A DNA stretch of 64,000 bases from UBA6059 sp965227155 (GTDB taxonomy: Bacteria; Bacteroidota; Bacteroidia; Cytophagales; Cyclobacteriaceae): assembly GCA_965227155.1 (NCBI GenBank), contig OZ245731.1:124001-188000 (forward strand), in the 5' to 3' direction. The position numbers and the translations under genes were made by a program. This document shows positions 1 to 9,450 of the stretch, piece after piece; position 1 is the stretch's first letter; every line of letters starts with the position of its first letter. The notes under the pieces were generated by a model. The model saw nothing but the letters and a program-made list of their open reading frames with translations. It searched no databases and was not told the origin of the DNA.

Positions 1-59
1 TACAATTCTTGGTACACTAAATCAAATAAATAACTGTGTAAAACATACGGTATGGTTGA

Positions 60-294
60 TGATCCCCCAATATTTAGGACAGGTTTAGTGTCTTTTTAAG
101 TTCTACAATAGTAATTAAATTCATCATTAAGCAGCTTCTTTTTTTATTTCAAAGTAGAGCTGTTCTGGTATTTGGTCATCGATACCGCTGTGCCTTCTTT
201 CTATTCTGTAGTAATTAAAATACTCAGCCAAAAGCAAGTATAGATCCGTACCATCTGTTGATGGATTCAGGTAGAGTTTTTCGCATTTCACACT
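60..294 (-). mobile_element. IS3-family insertion sequence remnant (transposase C-terminus and one terminal repeat)
   Basis: The minus strand reads from 294 to a TAA at 127-129 and gives 55 residues typical of the end of IS3-group OrfB (DDE integrase-type) transposases. They include SVKCEKLYL, NPSTDGTDLYLLLAEYFNYY and ERRHSGIDDQIPEQLYF. An in-frame TGA at 295-297 interrupts the reading frame and the catalytic core is absent. Beyond the stop codon, TGATCCCCCAATATTTAGGAC (60-79) looks like the terminal inverted repeat of this group. So the right end of the element survives and the rest is lost. It cannot transpose on its own. The family call comes from remembered motifs; the exact IS name is unknown. 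Confidence 0.8.
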
Positions 295-355
295 TCAATG
301 GATCCTCAAAAATGGTTTGACAGGAATAAATAAAAAACTAGAATAGTAAAGATTA

Positions 356-1708
356 CTACTCCACTGCTATGCCAATTATTCCACTTACCAGAATGATCCC
401 AATTACTATGGGTATCAAAAACTTAAGAAATACCATCCAGGCGTTGGTCACCTTAATGTTGGCGGAACCAATATTCGTTTCTTCCTTGAATTTTTCAAAG
501 CCCCAACTCCAGGCTACATAAAGACTTATCAGCAAACCGCCAAGGGGCAAAAGAATAGAACCTGAGATATAATCTGTCAAGCCAAAGAAATCCATACCCA
601 TCAAAGTGTACTCGCTCCATGGCCCAAAGCTCAAAATACTGGGTATGCTCAACACAAAAGTGAGTCCTACGGCTAAAATTACCGCCCGTTTTCTGCGTAT
701 ATCAAAAGAATCGATAAATGTGGAGGTAACCGCTTCGATTAGGCCCAGGATAGAGGTTAAGCCTGCGATAAACACCAAAAAGAAGAATAGACTACCAACA
801 AACTGTCCACCAGGTACTTTCGTGAACAATGTCGCCATAGTCACAAACAGCAAACCTGGACCCGTATTGGGCTCCAGGCCAAAAGCAAATAATGCTGGGA
901 AGATGACAAGTCCGGAAATGATAGCTATGGCTGTATCAAAAGCTACAACAAGGCCCACACTGCCAGGCACATCACTGGTTTTAGGATCAAGGTAGCTGCC
1001 AAACACATAGCCGCCAGCCAATCCAACGCCAATTGAAAAGAATACCTGACCCAATGCGGCTAGGATCACACCACCGTTGATCTTGCTAAAATCAGGTGAT
1101 AGATACCATTTCAGGCCCTCAAACGACCCTTCGAAAGTATTGGAGCCTATAGCAAGGATCACAAAGAATATCAGCAGCATAGGCATGAAAATCTTCGAAA
1201 TCTTTTCCACGCCATTTTGTAATCCCCGCGCCAGGATAATGCCAATAAGCACTACTATACCAAAGGAATAGGCAACCACAGTACCGGGTTTCGCAACCAG
1301 ATTGTCAAAATTGGTATTGACCTGCTCTGGTGTCATGCTAGAAATTTTTCCAGTGGTATACTCTACAAAGTAAACAACCACCCAGGCCAGGATCATCAGG
1401 TAATACGCCATGATTAGAATTGCTGCAATGACTTCAACCCAGCCAATAGATTGCCAGAATTTATTCTCAGAGGACAGCTTTTTCATACCGGCGATAGGTG
1501 TAAGTTGGGCCTTGCGCCCCAAACTGATCTCGGCAGTGAGCAGCGGAATACCTATCAAGACAGTAAAAACCAGATAGATTAATATAAAAGCACCACCGCC
1601 ACTTTCACCAGTAATGTATGGGAATCTCCAGATGTTACCCATACCTATAGCAAAACCTGCGGTGGCCATAATAAAGCCAAACCTACTCCCCCAATTTTCT
1701 CTAACCAT
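356..1708 (-). CDS. Sodium-dependent transporter, NSS (neurotransmitter:sodium symporter) family
   Basis: A 450-residue integral membrane protein of the LeuT-fold NSS family, which couples inward Na+ flow to uptake of amino acids or related amines. The N-terminus carries the family hallmark: NWGSRFGFIMATAGFAIG followed by GNIWRFPY (residues 24-31), the unwound first helix that forms the sodium and substrate sites. About eleven to twelve hydrophobic segments follow over the whole length, which is normal for bacterial members. The start ATG fits, because the family begins only a few residues before this motif. It has its own promoter at 1734-1763 and is probably a separate transcript from the ABC permeases upstream. 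The substrate cannot be predicted. Confidence 0.93.
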   Translation of the reverse strand: MVRENWGSRFGFIMATAGFAIGMGNIWRFPYITGESGGGAFILIYLVFTVLIGIPLLTAEISLGRKAQLTPIAGMKKLSSENKFWQSIGWVEVIAAILIMAYYLMILAWVVVYFVEYTTGKISSMTPEQVNTNFDNLVAKPGTVVAYSFGIVVLIGIILARGLQNGVEKISKIFMPMLLIFFVILAIGSNTFEGSFEGLKWYLSPDFSKINGGVILAALGQVFFSIGVGLAGGYVFGSYLDPKTSDVPGSVGLVVAFDTAIAIISGLVIFPALFAFGLEPNTGPGLLFVTMATLFTKVPGGQFVGSLFFFLVFIAGLTSILGLIEAVTSTFIDSFDIRRKRAVILAVGLTFVLSIPSILSFGPWSEYTLMGMDFFGLTDYISGSILLPLGGLLISLYVAWSWGFEKFKEETNIGSANIKVTNAWMVFLKFLIPIVIGIILVSGIIGIAVE

Positions 1709-1733
1709 GTTGCGTCGTTGTTTATTAAACCAC

Positions 1734-1763
1734 CAAATATAGTGGTTTGAATATTACACACAA
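1734..1763 (-). promoter_or_regulatory. Bacteroidota-type housekeeping promoter of the NSS transporter gene
   Basis: Read on the minus strand, TTG (1763-1761), 19 bases, then TATATTTG (1741-1734), an exact match to the Bacteroidota -33/-7 form TTG...TAnnTTTG. The predicted transcript start is near 1727, about 20 bases before the ATG at 1708. The -7 box lies in the loop of a small inverted repeat (AAACCAC/GTGGTTT, 1727-1748). Confidence 0.75.
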
Positions 1764-1793
1764 GAGAGAAATGGTCAGCGGGATTTTAAGGTT

Positions 1794-4196
1794 TTACTCA
1801 TCCCTCAGCGAATCTATCGGGTTGGCTACCGCAGCAGAATAAGCCCGGTACAATATGGTGACCAAACCGATAGCAAGCGTACTGCCTACTGCAATGAGAA
1901 AAATATCGTAAGAAATATCGATGCGATAATAAAAGCCATCGAGCCATTGCCGCATGGCGTAAAAAGCTACTGGAGCTGAAATCACGAAAGCCAGAATGAT
2001 CAATACCACAAACTGTTTTGAAAATAAGCTAATAATCTGCGATACCGTGGCACCAAGCACTTTTCTTACCCCAATCTCCTTCGTTTTTTGATTGGCCATA
2101 AATGCAATCAAACCATACAAACCCAGGCAACCTATGCATATGGCAATACCAGCCATCATAGTCAAAAGCTTTGAAGCTTGTCGCTCTTCTTTATAGCCCT
2201 CAGCCAAAAAGTCCTGGTACACCTCATATTCAAATAGCTTTTGCGGGAATACTTTCCGCCAGTCTTCTTCCAATGCTGCCAGGTAATCCTGATTATAAGC
2301 ACCATCCGAATTCTTAAATCTGATCCCACCATTGTACTGATACACATTGTAATATGCCAGTATGGTTGGCTCAACCGGTTTGTGCAGGGATTTCACATGG
2401 AAATCTCTGATGATACCAGCGATAGTATTCTTCCCGCCAATGACATTGAGTGCCTGTCCTACCGCTTCCTCAGGATTATCATAGCCCATGAGTCTGGCAG
2501 TAGCTTCATTCACCAATACTTCCTTTCTATTGTCTTTGTAAGACAAATCTGATCCTGCTATGATTTCCAGCCCATAGGTGGCCAGGTAATCTTTATCTAT
2601 GATTCTAATCTGCCCCTGGTAATCCCGACTATCACTGGTTGCTGGGTAGCCAAACCTCGACTCAATGTTGAGTTGCCCGGTCGGTGAAGCGCTGTTGATC
2701 GATACCTTTTCCACAAAATTATGCTCACGCCAAAGGTTTTTCAGCAAAGCCAACTGGCTGCTATCGGATTGCACGATAGAAACATTGACAATGCCTTCCC
2801 GATCAAAGCCCAAAGGCTTATCGTTGAAGTATTCCAATTGACGAAGGGCCACCAGCGTCGCAATCAGCAGAATCTGGGTAATAGCAAACTGAAATACCAC
2901 CAATCCATTTCTCAGATAGAGGCTTCCGCCCTTCACTTTGCTCCTACGAATTGCCTCTGTTGGTGCATACCTGGCAGACATTAAAGCCGGATATAACCCT
3001 CCCAATAATGTAGTAAGGATTACGGTAAGGAGGAGATAAGGAAACAATATCGGCACATTGAGTATGCTGATATTTTCGGGCAATTGAATGATTTCTCCAG
3101 CATTGACCATCATTATTTCAGCAAAGACCAATGCAATGCCGGTCGCGAACAACACCACTATGAAGGTCTCGGAAAGAAATTGCAAGATCAGCTGCTGCTT
3201 ATTGCCACCCATCACCTTTCGTACACCTATTTCCTTCGCTCTACTGATGGATTGTGCAGTAGCCATATTCACAAAATTGACACAGGCAAGCACCAGAATT
3301 AATATAGCAACTGCCGCCCTGATGGAAAGGGATGCATAAGTGACCGGCTTATCCACAAAAGTATCATAGCGATCATCAAAGTGGATCTCCTTTAATGATT
3401 GGACAGTAAGCTGCAGCTTTTTATCCCCATTTTCAGTCAGGTATTTGTCAGCAAAGCCAGCCAATTGTTCCTCCCAAAGTGAAACATTAAAACCTTCCGG
3501 TACCAGCACAAAAGTCTGTGCTTCAGACATCACACTATTGAAATCGCTGGTATCATAAAATGGATTAAAGGCACCTTGCACTTCTTTGGAAGCCAACACA
3601 TTCCAGGGAATCACCGTTTGCTCGGGGCTATCTTCGATCACACCCTTCACAATCACAGATTCGCCCTCCAGCACCATTATCTGCCCCACTACTTCATCAA
3701 ATGACCTATCCCTAAAGTAGTAATCTGCCACTGATCTTGTCAAGACAACATCATTGGGGCCATCTAAAGCCCCGGTCTTACTACCCGCCAACCATTTTGT
3801 ATTGAATAGATTAAAAAACCTGTTATCAGTAAATACAATTTGCTTTTGATTGCGGCGATTTGTTTCACGCTCAGGTACATACATTGTGAGCCCACCAAAT
3901 AAGGTTAACATCGTCACCTCGCTAAGCTCTGGGTATTCTGACCGTAGTGCTTCGGGCATAGCAAAAGGTGTACCCGGGTCAAATTGGCTTATATTTTCAT
4001 GAAATGAGGTCGTATTGATCCTAAAAATACGGTCGGCCTTTTCATGATGAGCCTCAAAAGACAAGTGGTAGTTTATCTGCATGAAAATTACAATCATGCT
4101 AGCGATACCAAGAGAAAGCCCAATGATATTGAGAAAACTAAATGTCTTGTGCTTGAGCAGGTTGCGTAAACCTGTCTTTAAATAATTTTTTATCAT
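1794..4196 (-). CDS. ABC transporter permease, MacB/FtsX type (duplicated FtsX modules)
   Basis: An 800-residue membrane protein with a cytoplasmic start and first helix (residues about 18-40), a large extracytoplasmic MacB-like domain, and an FtsX module with the signature EIGVRKVMGG near residue 325. A further membrane segment, a second extracytoplasmic domain and a second FtsX module with KEIGVRKVLGA near residue 710 follow. This double architecture is common in Bacteroidota antimicrobial or stress-response ABC systems, where the proteins act in mechanotransmission rather than classic import. It lies 10 bases after the related permease at 4207-6648, so the two are co-transcribed. No ATP-binding subunit is encoded in the window. 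Confidence 0.9.
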   Translation of the reverse strand: MIKNYLKTGLRNLLKHKTFSFLNIIGLSLGIASMIVIFMQINYHLSFEAHHEKADRIFRINTTSFHENISQFDPGTPFAMPEALRSEYPELSEVTMLTLFGGLTMYVPERETNRRNQKQIVFTDNRFFNLFNTKWLAGSKTGALDGPNDVVLTRSVADYYFRDRSFDEVVGQIMVLEGESVIVKGVIEDSPEQTVIPWNVLASKEVQGAFNPFYDTSDFNSVMSEAQTFVLVPEGFNVSLWEEQLAGFADKYLTENGDKKLQLTVQSLKEIHFDDRYDTFVDKPVTYASLSIRAAVAILILVLACVNFVNMATAQSISRAKEIGVRKVMGGNKQQLILQFLSETFIVVLFATGIALVFAEIMMVNAGEIIQLPENISILNVPILFPYLLLTVILTTLLGGLYPALMSARYAPTEAIRRSKVKGGSLYLRNGLVVFQFAITQILLIATLVALRQLEYFNDKPLGFDREGIVNVSIVQSDSSQLALLKNLWREHNFVEKVSINSASPTGQLNIESRFGYPATSDSRDYQGQIRIIDKDYLATYGLEIIAGSDLSYKDNRKEVLVNEATARLMGYDNPEEAVGQALNVIGGKNTIAGIIRDFHVKSLHKPVEPTILAYYNVYQYNGGIRFKNSDGAYNQDYLAALEEDWRKVFPQKLFEYEVYQDFLAEGYKEERQASKLLTMMAGIAICIGCLGLYGLIAFMANQKTKEIGVRKVLGATVSQIISLFSKQFVVLIILAFVISAPVAFYAMRQWLDGFYYRIDISYDIFLIAVGSTLAIGLVTILYRAYSAAVANPIDSLRDE

Positions 4197-4206
4197 GATG
4201 ATTGTA

Positions 4207-6648
4207 TTATTCGTCTTTTAATGAATCTACAGGATTTGCAAGAGCCGCTTTTCCGGCCCTCACACTCATTGTAATTATGGCAACAAGGAAAGTAAGCCCC
4301 AGCGCCAAAACAAACTCCCACAAGCGGATGTCCGTTTTGTATGGGAAATCACTGAGCCATTCGCTCATAAGCCAGAACGACAATGGAGCTGCACCAATGA
4401 AAGCAACAAAGAGTAGCAATATCAATTCCTTCGAAAAAATGGTCAAAATATTGGCTGCTGAGGCACCCAGTACCTTCCTTACACCGATTTCCTTTGATTT
4501 TTGATTAGCCATAAAAGCAATCAAACCATACAGTCCAAGGCAACCTATAAAAATGGCGATCACAGAGAAAAGCGTCAGCAAATAGTTAGAATCCTTCACA
4601 TCCTCATAGCGCTCGGCCAATGACTGGTCATAAAACTCATAGTTGTAGATGAAATTGGGGAAATGCGCTTTCCAGGCGGATTCAATGTCAGACAGAACCC
4701 TGTCCAGGTCATTGTAGTTGTCTCCTGCCTTTGCAAGTTTTACGCCCATGAAGTATCGTAACCTTGGATCGTTGACCAGCAATACAAAATCCATGGGTCG
4801 GTACAGTGTATAGGCATGAAAATCCTCAATTACGCCGACAATTATTTTATCGCCCGAATATCCTGTTGAGAGTTTTTCACCGATGGCCTGCGCAGGATCT
4901 TCAAACCCCATCCATTGCGTAACTTTTCTGTTTACCACAGTCACGTTAAGGCTATCACTATTTCTGAAATTGCGCCCTGCGATGAGCTTTAGGCCAAATA
5001 AGTCGATGTAATGCTCATCTACAGCTTTGAAATTCCCATTGGCAGGTTCATCCAGGTCCAGTGGTGCATAGTCCATATTTGAGTGATTATTAGAACCGGC
5101 TGTCGGTCCTCCGATCATGAAGCTGACTCCCTCCACCAGAGGATTGGAAGCAAGCTGATTTCTGATTTTATTGGATACCTCTTCCGACGGTTCCGGAATA
5201 AAGACGGATACGATGGCTTCCTTATCAAAACCCAGGTCCTTATTCAAGACATAGTTCATTTGGCTATTGATAATTAAAGTGCCGATGATCAATACCTGTG
5301 AAATAGCAAATTGCAGGATGACCAAAAACCGACGAATGGATAAGCCTCCGGTGTGTTTTTGTGCACTTATTTTGTGCTTCATGGCTAGAATCGGATTCAT
5401 CCCGGATAAGAGTACCGCAGGATAAAATCCTGCCAGCAAAGTAACCACCAGCGAGAGCACCAACAGAAATACCAATGCGCCGGGATTAGACAGCAACTCT
5501 AGCGTTAATTGAAATCCAATGATGTCCTCCAGATTAATCAGCAGCAATTCCGCAAATACCAACCCAATCAAGATGGCCAAGAAGGTGATCAGATAGGTTT
5601 CTCCTAAAAACTGCCATACGAGTGAACTGCGACCACTACCCAGCACTTTACGAATCCCAATTTCTTTGGCTCTGTTTACGGCCTGAGCAGTAGCCAAATT
5701 GATGAAATTTATACAGGCCGCTATCAGCAGGAATATGGCGATGATGATCAATGACCATTTTGTAACAGGATCCAGATGCCCGGAAGAGTATATTTCCACA
5801 TCAGGATCATAATGCATTTCGGAAAGCGGCAATAGCTTCAATTTCAACTGCTCAGACTCTCCCTCTCCAAAGTATTTTTCAATGAACGCCGGAAACTGAC
5901 TGGTATAGTTTTGGGGCTTATCCTGCTCATCGAGCAGCATGTAACAATGCGTAGCACTACTGATGCTGTTGAATCTCTTGCCATCATCAAAAAATGGATT
6001 GGTCTTGTTTTGACTTTGGTAAGTAACCATAAAAGTAAACGGCAGGTCAGTGGTAGGTGGAGGATCTGCGATGATCGCACCCACTTCCAGGTCAACTGCA
6101 TTGGAAAGGATTACTCGTTTACCAATAGCCTTATGCACCTGGTCGGACTTTAAATCAAAGTACTTTTCAGCAAGAGACCGGGTTATCACAACCTGATCAA
6201 CGCCTGCGAGCGTAGCTTTAGGATCACCTGCCAATATGGTATAGTCAAAAATATTGAACAACTCAGGATCAGTGTAAACTATGCCATCCTCCTCGTAGAT
6301 ATCCTGGGTACCGTCTTCATGAACCACACGCACCTGATCGCTCCAGGCAAAATGCGTCCTGGCAACCTCTTTTAGTTCCGGGAAATCTGTTTTGAGCGCC
6401 TCAGCAATTGGATGGGGCACTCCGGAAGCCAGCTGAATGCCGCCAGTAGAAGACTCCTCCTGCCTGATGAGCCTGTATATGCTGTTATACTCAGAATGGT
6501 GCTTATCATAGGATGTTTCATATTCGATATATCTATAAATTACCAACACACAGCCTATGCTTAGTGCCAAACCAAATAGATTTAAAAAGGTATATGTCTT
6601 ATGTCTTTTTAAATTTCTAAAGGAAGTAAGGATATAATTTTTCAACAT
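4207..6648 (-). CDS. ABC transporter permease, MacB/FtsX type (paralogue of its neighbour)
   Basis: An 813-residue protein with the same layout as the gene at 1794-4196: N-terminal helix, extracytoplasmic domain, FtsX module with AKEIGIRKVLGSG, second extracytoplasmic domain, and FtsX module with SKEIGVRKVLGA. The matching N-termini (MIKNYLKTGLRNL and MLKNYILTSFRNL) and shared end (NPIDSLRDE and NPVDSLKDE) point to a tandem duplication. I place the start at 6648. The longer open frame to 6678 would begin inside the sigma-54-like promoter and add ten residues with no counterpart in the paralogue. It is probably controlled by the divergent sigma-54 regulator at 6810. Confidence 0.9.
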   Translation of the reverse strand: MLKNYILTSFRNLKRHKTYTFLNLFGLALSIGCVLVIYRYIEYETSYDKHHSEYNSIYRLIRQEESSTGGIQLASGVPHPIAEALKTDFPELKEVARTHFAWSDQVRVVHEDGTQDIYEEDGIVYTDPELFNIFDYTILAGDPKATLAGVDQVVITRSLAEKYFDLKSDQVHKAIGKRVILSNAVDLEVGAIIADPPPTTDLPFTFMVTYQSQNKTNPFFDDGKRFNSISSATHCYMLLDEQDKPQNYTSQFPAFIEKYFGEGESEQLKLKLLPLSEMHYDPDVEIYSSGHLDPVTKWSLIIIAIFLLIAACINFINLATAQAVNRAKEIGIRKVLGSGRSSLVWQFLGETYLITFLAILIGLVFAELLLINLEDIIGFQLTLELLSNPGALVFLLVLSLVVTLLAGFYPAVLLSGMNPILAMKHKISAQKHTGGLSIRRFLVILQFAISQVLIIGTLIINSQMNYVLNKDLGFDKEAIVSVFIPEPSEEVSNKIRNQLASNPLVEGVSFMIGGPTAGSNNHSNMDYAPLDLDEPANGNFKAVDEHYIDLFGLKLIAGRNFRNSDSLNVTVVNRKVTQWMGFEDPAQAIGEKLSTGYSGDKIIVGVIEDFHAYTLYRPMDFVLLVNDPRLRYFMGVKLAKAGDNYNDLDRVLSDIESAWKAHFPNFIYNYEFYDQSLAERYEDVKDSNYLLTLFSVIAIFIGCLGLYGLIAFMANQKSKEIGVRKVLGASAANILTIFSKELILLLFVAFIGAAPLSFWLMSEWLSDFPYKTDIRLWEFVLALGLTFLVAIITMSVRAGKAALANPVDSLKDE

Positions 6649-6672
6649 GGTGTCCAGTTTTGCTCTACAATG

Positions 6673-6689
6673 ATCCAAGCCTGTGCCAA
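6673..6689 (-). promoter_or_regulatory. Candidate sigma-54 (-24/-12) promoter for the ABC permease pair
   Basis: On the minus strand TGGCAC (6688-6683) is a perfect -24 element. Correctly spaced five bases later is TGGA at 6677-6674, which matches the TTGC -12 element at two of four positions. It lies just upstream of the permease start at 6648 and beside a sigma-54 activator gene. The imperfect -12 element is the weak point. Confidence 0.5.
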
Positions 6690-6809
6690 CATTATTATTT
6701 TACTGAAATTGAGTTACTTATACTGAATAATTATTCTTAGAAACAGATAACCTGTCATGAATTCATACAATCTACTGTTTGTTTTTGATACACTGCATAT
6801 CTTTATTTT

Positions 6810-8129
6810 ATGATTGAAAATGACCCCAGAATACTGGTGGTAGATGATGATGAGGATATTCTCTCCACAACCAGGGTATTGCTCAAACAGCATTTTACAA
6901 CCGTGCAACTAGAGCAAAATCCGGAGCGTGTACCCGAGGCACTACAAAACTTATCCTTCGATCTCATATTGCTGGATATGAATTTCACCAGAGGAAAGGA
7001 AGATGGCAGTGAAGGACTGGATTTATTGGAAAAGCTCATCAGGCTAAAACCCGGCATCCCAATTATCATGATGACGGCCTATGGAGAGATCCACCTGGCG
7101 GTAGAAGCCATGAAAAGAGGCGCAGCTGATTTCATACTCAAACCCTGGCGCAATCAGGAGCTGCTCAATACCATCCGAAAATCCACCAAAGGGACAATCC
7201 AACAGGAGAACCCTCTGGAAAGTCCGCTCATTGGCACATCAAAGGCCATGGAACAGGTGCTTACAATGATCCAAAAAGTAGCTCCAACGGATGCCAATGT
7301 TTTGATCACCGGAGAAAATGGCACCGGCAAAACCATGGTGGCAGAGTTGATCCACAAAAGGTCACACCGGTCTGAAAAGCCTTTTATGCTGGCCGACCTG
7401 GGGGCTATACCTGAGAAACTGTTTGAAAGTGAGCTTTTTGGTCATGCAAAAGGGGCATTTACAGATGCCAAAGCCGCGCGCAAAGGAAAGTTTGAAGAAG
7501 CCAATGGCGGCTCCATTTTTTTAGATGAAATCGGCAATATTCCACTGCCTCTACAATCCAAATTGCTATCTGTGCTACAGCAGCGACAGGTTCAACCCAT
7601 CGGCAGCAATACTTCACAACCCATTGATGTCAGACTTATCGCAGCAACCAATCAACCGATCACCGAGATGGCAGCCAGGGGGGATTTCAGGCAAGACCTA
7701 CTATACAGAATCAATACCATAGAAATAATCCTGCCTCCTCTTCGTGATCGGGCCGAAGACATTCCTGCGCTTGCCAACCATTTCATTAATCAATATGGTA
7801 CTGCTTATGGAAAAGAAAGCATTACGCTCGATAAATCAGTACTTTCCCATCTGACGAGCTACAGCTGGCCGGGCAATATCAGGGAACTACAGCACAGCAT
7901 AGAACGAGCAGTGATTATGGCTGATGATCAAAGACTCACCCTGGCTGATTTCTCTTTATCGGGTGTTGGTCAAAATCAGCAAACAGAAAACCTCAACCTT
8001 AAGGCCAACGAAAAAAGGTTGATCGTGAAAGCCCTGGAAGAAAATGGTGGCAATATTACGCATGCTGCCAGGGCATTGGGTATTGATAGGCTGGCATTGT
8101 ATCGAAGAATGGAGAAATATGGTCTTTAA
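6810..8129 (+). CDS. Sigma-54-dependent response regulator, NtrC family
   Basis: A 439-residue enhancer-binding protein. The receiver domain (about 1-125) has acidic residues D12-D14, phospho-acceptor D56 in LILLDMNF, and K111. The AAA+ domain (about 140-370) has Walker A GENGTGKT (168-175), Walker B GGSIFLDE (233-240) and the sigma-54 contact loop as GAFTDA (215-220) instead of GAFTGA. The C-terminus (about 400-439) is a Fis-type helix-turn-helix, NITHAARALGIDRLALYRRM. It activates sigma-54 RNA polymerase when phosphorylated, most simply by the overlapping histidine kinase. The divergent ABC permeases are the likely target. A weak -7-like box (TATCTTTA, 6798-6805) lies directly before the ATG. 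Confidence 0.95.
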   Translation: MIENDPRILVVDDDEDILSTTRVLLKQHFTTVQLEQNPERVPEALQNLSFDLILLDMNFTRGKEDGSEGLDLLEKLIRLKPGIPIIMMTAYGEIHLAVEAMKRGAADFILKPWRNQELLNTIRKSTKGTIQQENPLESPLIGTSKAMEQVLTMIQKVAPTDANVLITGENGTGKTMVAELIHKRSHRSEKPFMLADLGAIPEKLFESELFGHAKGAFTDAKAARKGKFEEANGGSIFLDEIGNIPLPLQSKLLSVLQQRQVQPIGSNTSQPIDVRLIAATNQPITEMAARGDFRQDLLYRINTIEIILPPLRDRAEDIPALANHFINQYGTAYGKESITLDKSVLSHLTSYSWPGNIRELQHSIERAVIMADDQRLTLADFSLSGVGQNQQTENLNLKANEKRLIVKALEENGGNITHAARALGIDRLALYRRMEKYGL

Positions 8130-9447
8130 CCGGTTTACATTGTTCCTAATTGTGCGAATGGTGCTTACAGTATCATCGGCAATGGTTATGAGCTTTATCT
8201 ATGGCCGGCAGGAACTATTTTTTACCCAGGTATTTCTGGTGATATTGACTTTAGGCCTGTTTCTGGAGCTTTTGTACTTTGTCAACAATACAAACAGGCG
8301 ACTTTACAGATTTCTCATTGCGGTCAAAGAGGGAGATTATACCGCCAATTTCCATGATGATAAACTATCCAGCACATTCTCCGAACTCAATGAGCTATTT
8401 ATGGAGCTACTGCAAACCATCAAAAATGCAAAGCTGGAAAAAGAAGCCCAATACCTGTATCTCAATAAAATCATCAACCATATCGACCTGGGGATAATTT
8501 CTTTAGATGCTAAAGATGAAATTGCCCTGATCAATGCCAAAGCACAGGAACTCCTGGCTATCCCTAAAGTGAAATCATGGCAGCTTCTGAAAAATAAAAA
8601 CACGGCATTTTTCAATGAAATCAGTGATCTTGATTTTGCTAACCACAAACTGATTGAGTTGGAGATAAATGGTCAACTGCGACAGCTATCTGTCAGTATC
8701 AGTCAGTTAAAACTACTTGGCGAACAGTATCGGATTATCACTTTTAAGGACATCCGCAATGAAATTTCGCACAAAGAAATTGAGGCCTGGCACAAGCTCA
8801 TCAGGATTCTTACCCATGAAATCATGAATTCCGTGACACCTATCGCGAGCCTAACGGAATCCATGATGAGCCAGACAAACAAAGCGGAGAAATCTTCTGA
8901 GGACGATGAATTAAACAAGGCTTTAGCAACCATCAATCACCGTGCTGAAGGTCTCCTGCAATTTGTATCTGACTACCGGAAACTCACCAGAGTTCCTATA
9001 CCCAAAAAGGAACCCATCGATCCCGACAAACTTGTAGATGAGGTAATGCTACTTTTTCAGGATCAATTGCATAAAACGGGTATTTCATTCCAATCCGATA
9101 TCCAGGTTAAGGAGCTCTTTGGGGATAGTGCCCTGTTCGATCAGGTTTTGATCAACCTGGTCAAAAACAGCATAGAAGCCATGGAAAAAAGCCCTACCAA
9201 AATACTTTCCATCAACATTGTTACTGAAAGCCCTTACCATGTGATAGAAGTAAGGGATACCGGCATTGGCATTTCAAAAGAGCTGAAAGAGAAGGTCTTC
9301 ATTCCTTTTTACTCTACTAAAAAAGAAGGGTCTGGCATAGGATTGAGCCTTTCCCGACAGATTTTAAATCTTCATGGTGGCTATATCGATTGCCACAGCC
9401 AGGCAAATGAAGGCACTACATTCCGTCTATTTTTACCAATGGACTAA
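8119..9447 (+). CDS. Membrane-bound sensor histidine kinase
   Basis: A 442-residue partner kinase of the preceding regulator. Two transmembrane helices lie at about 6-28 and 33-55 with almost no periplasmic loop, then a HAMP/PAS-like linker (about 60-215). The dimerisation and phosphotransfer box has H233 in RILTHEIMNSVTP. The catalytic ATPase domain has an N box (NLVKNSIEAME), G1 (RDTGIGIS) and G2 (GSGIGLSLS). The start is the ATG at 8119, which overlaps the regulator's stop codon by 11 bases and indicates translational coupling; the longer frame from 8044 lies inside the regulator gene. With no real external sensor domain, it probably senses membrane or cytoplasmic state. Confidence 0.93.
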   Translation: MVFNRFTLFLIVRMVLTVSSAMVMSFIYGRQELFFTQVFLVILTLGLFLELLYFVNNTNRRLYRFLIAVKEGDYTANFHDDKLSSTFSELNELFMELLQTIKNAKLEKEAQYLYLNKIINHIDLGIISLDAKDEIALINAKAQELLAIPKVKSWQLLKNKNTAFFNEISDLDFANHKLIELEINGQLRQLSVSISQLKLLGEQYRIITFKDIRNEISHKEIEAWHKLIRILTHEIMNSVTPIASLTESMMSQTNKAEKSSEDDELNKALATINHRAEGLLQFVSDYRKLTRVPIPKKEPIDPDKLVDEVMLLFQDQLHKTGISFQSDIQVKELFGDSALFDQVLINLVKNSIEAMEKSPTKILSINIVTESPYHVIEVRDTGIGISKELKEKVFIPFYSTKKEGSGIGLSLSRQILNLHGGYIDCHSQANEGTTFRLFLPMD

Positions 9448-9450
9448 AGG

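Noticed and set aside
8044..8118. Longer N-terminus of the histidine kinase
   Set aside because: Lies inside the response regulator's helix-turn-helix coding region and places 25 unrelated residues before the first membrane helix.
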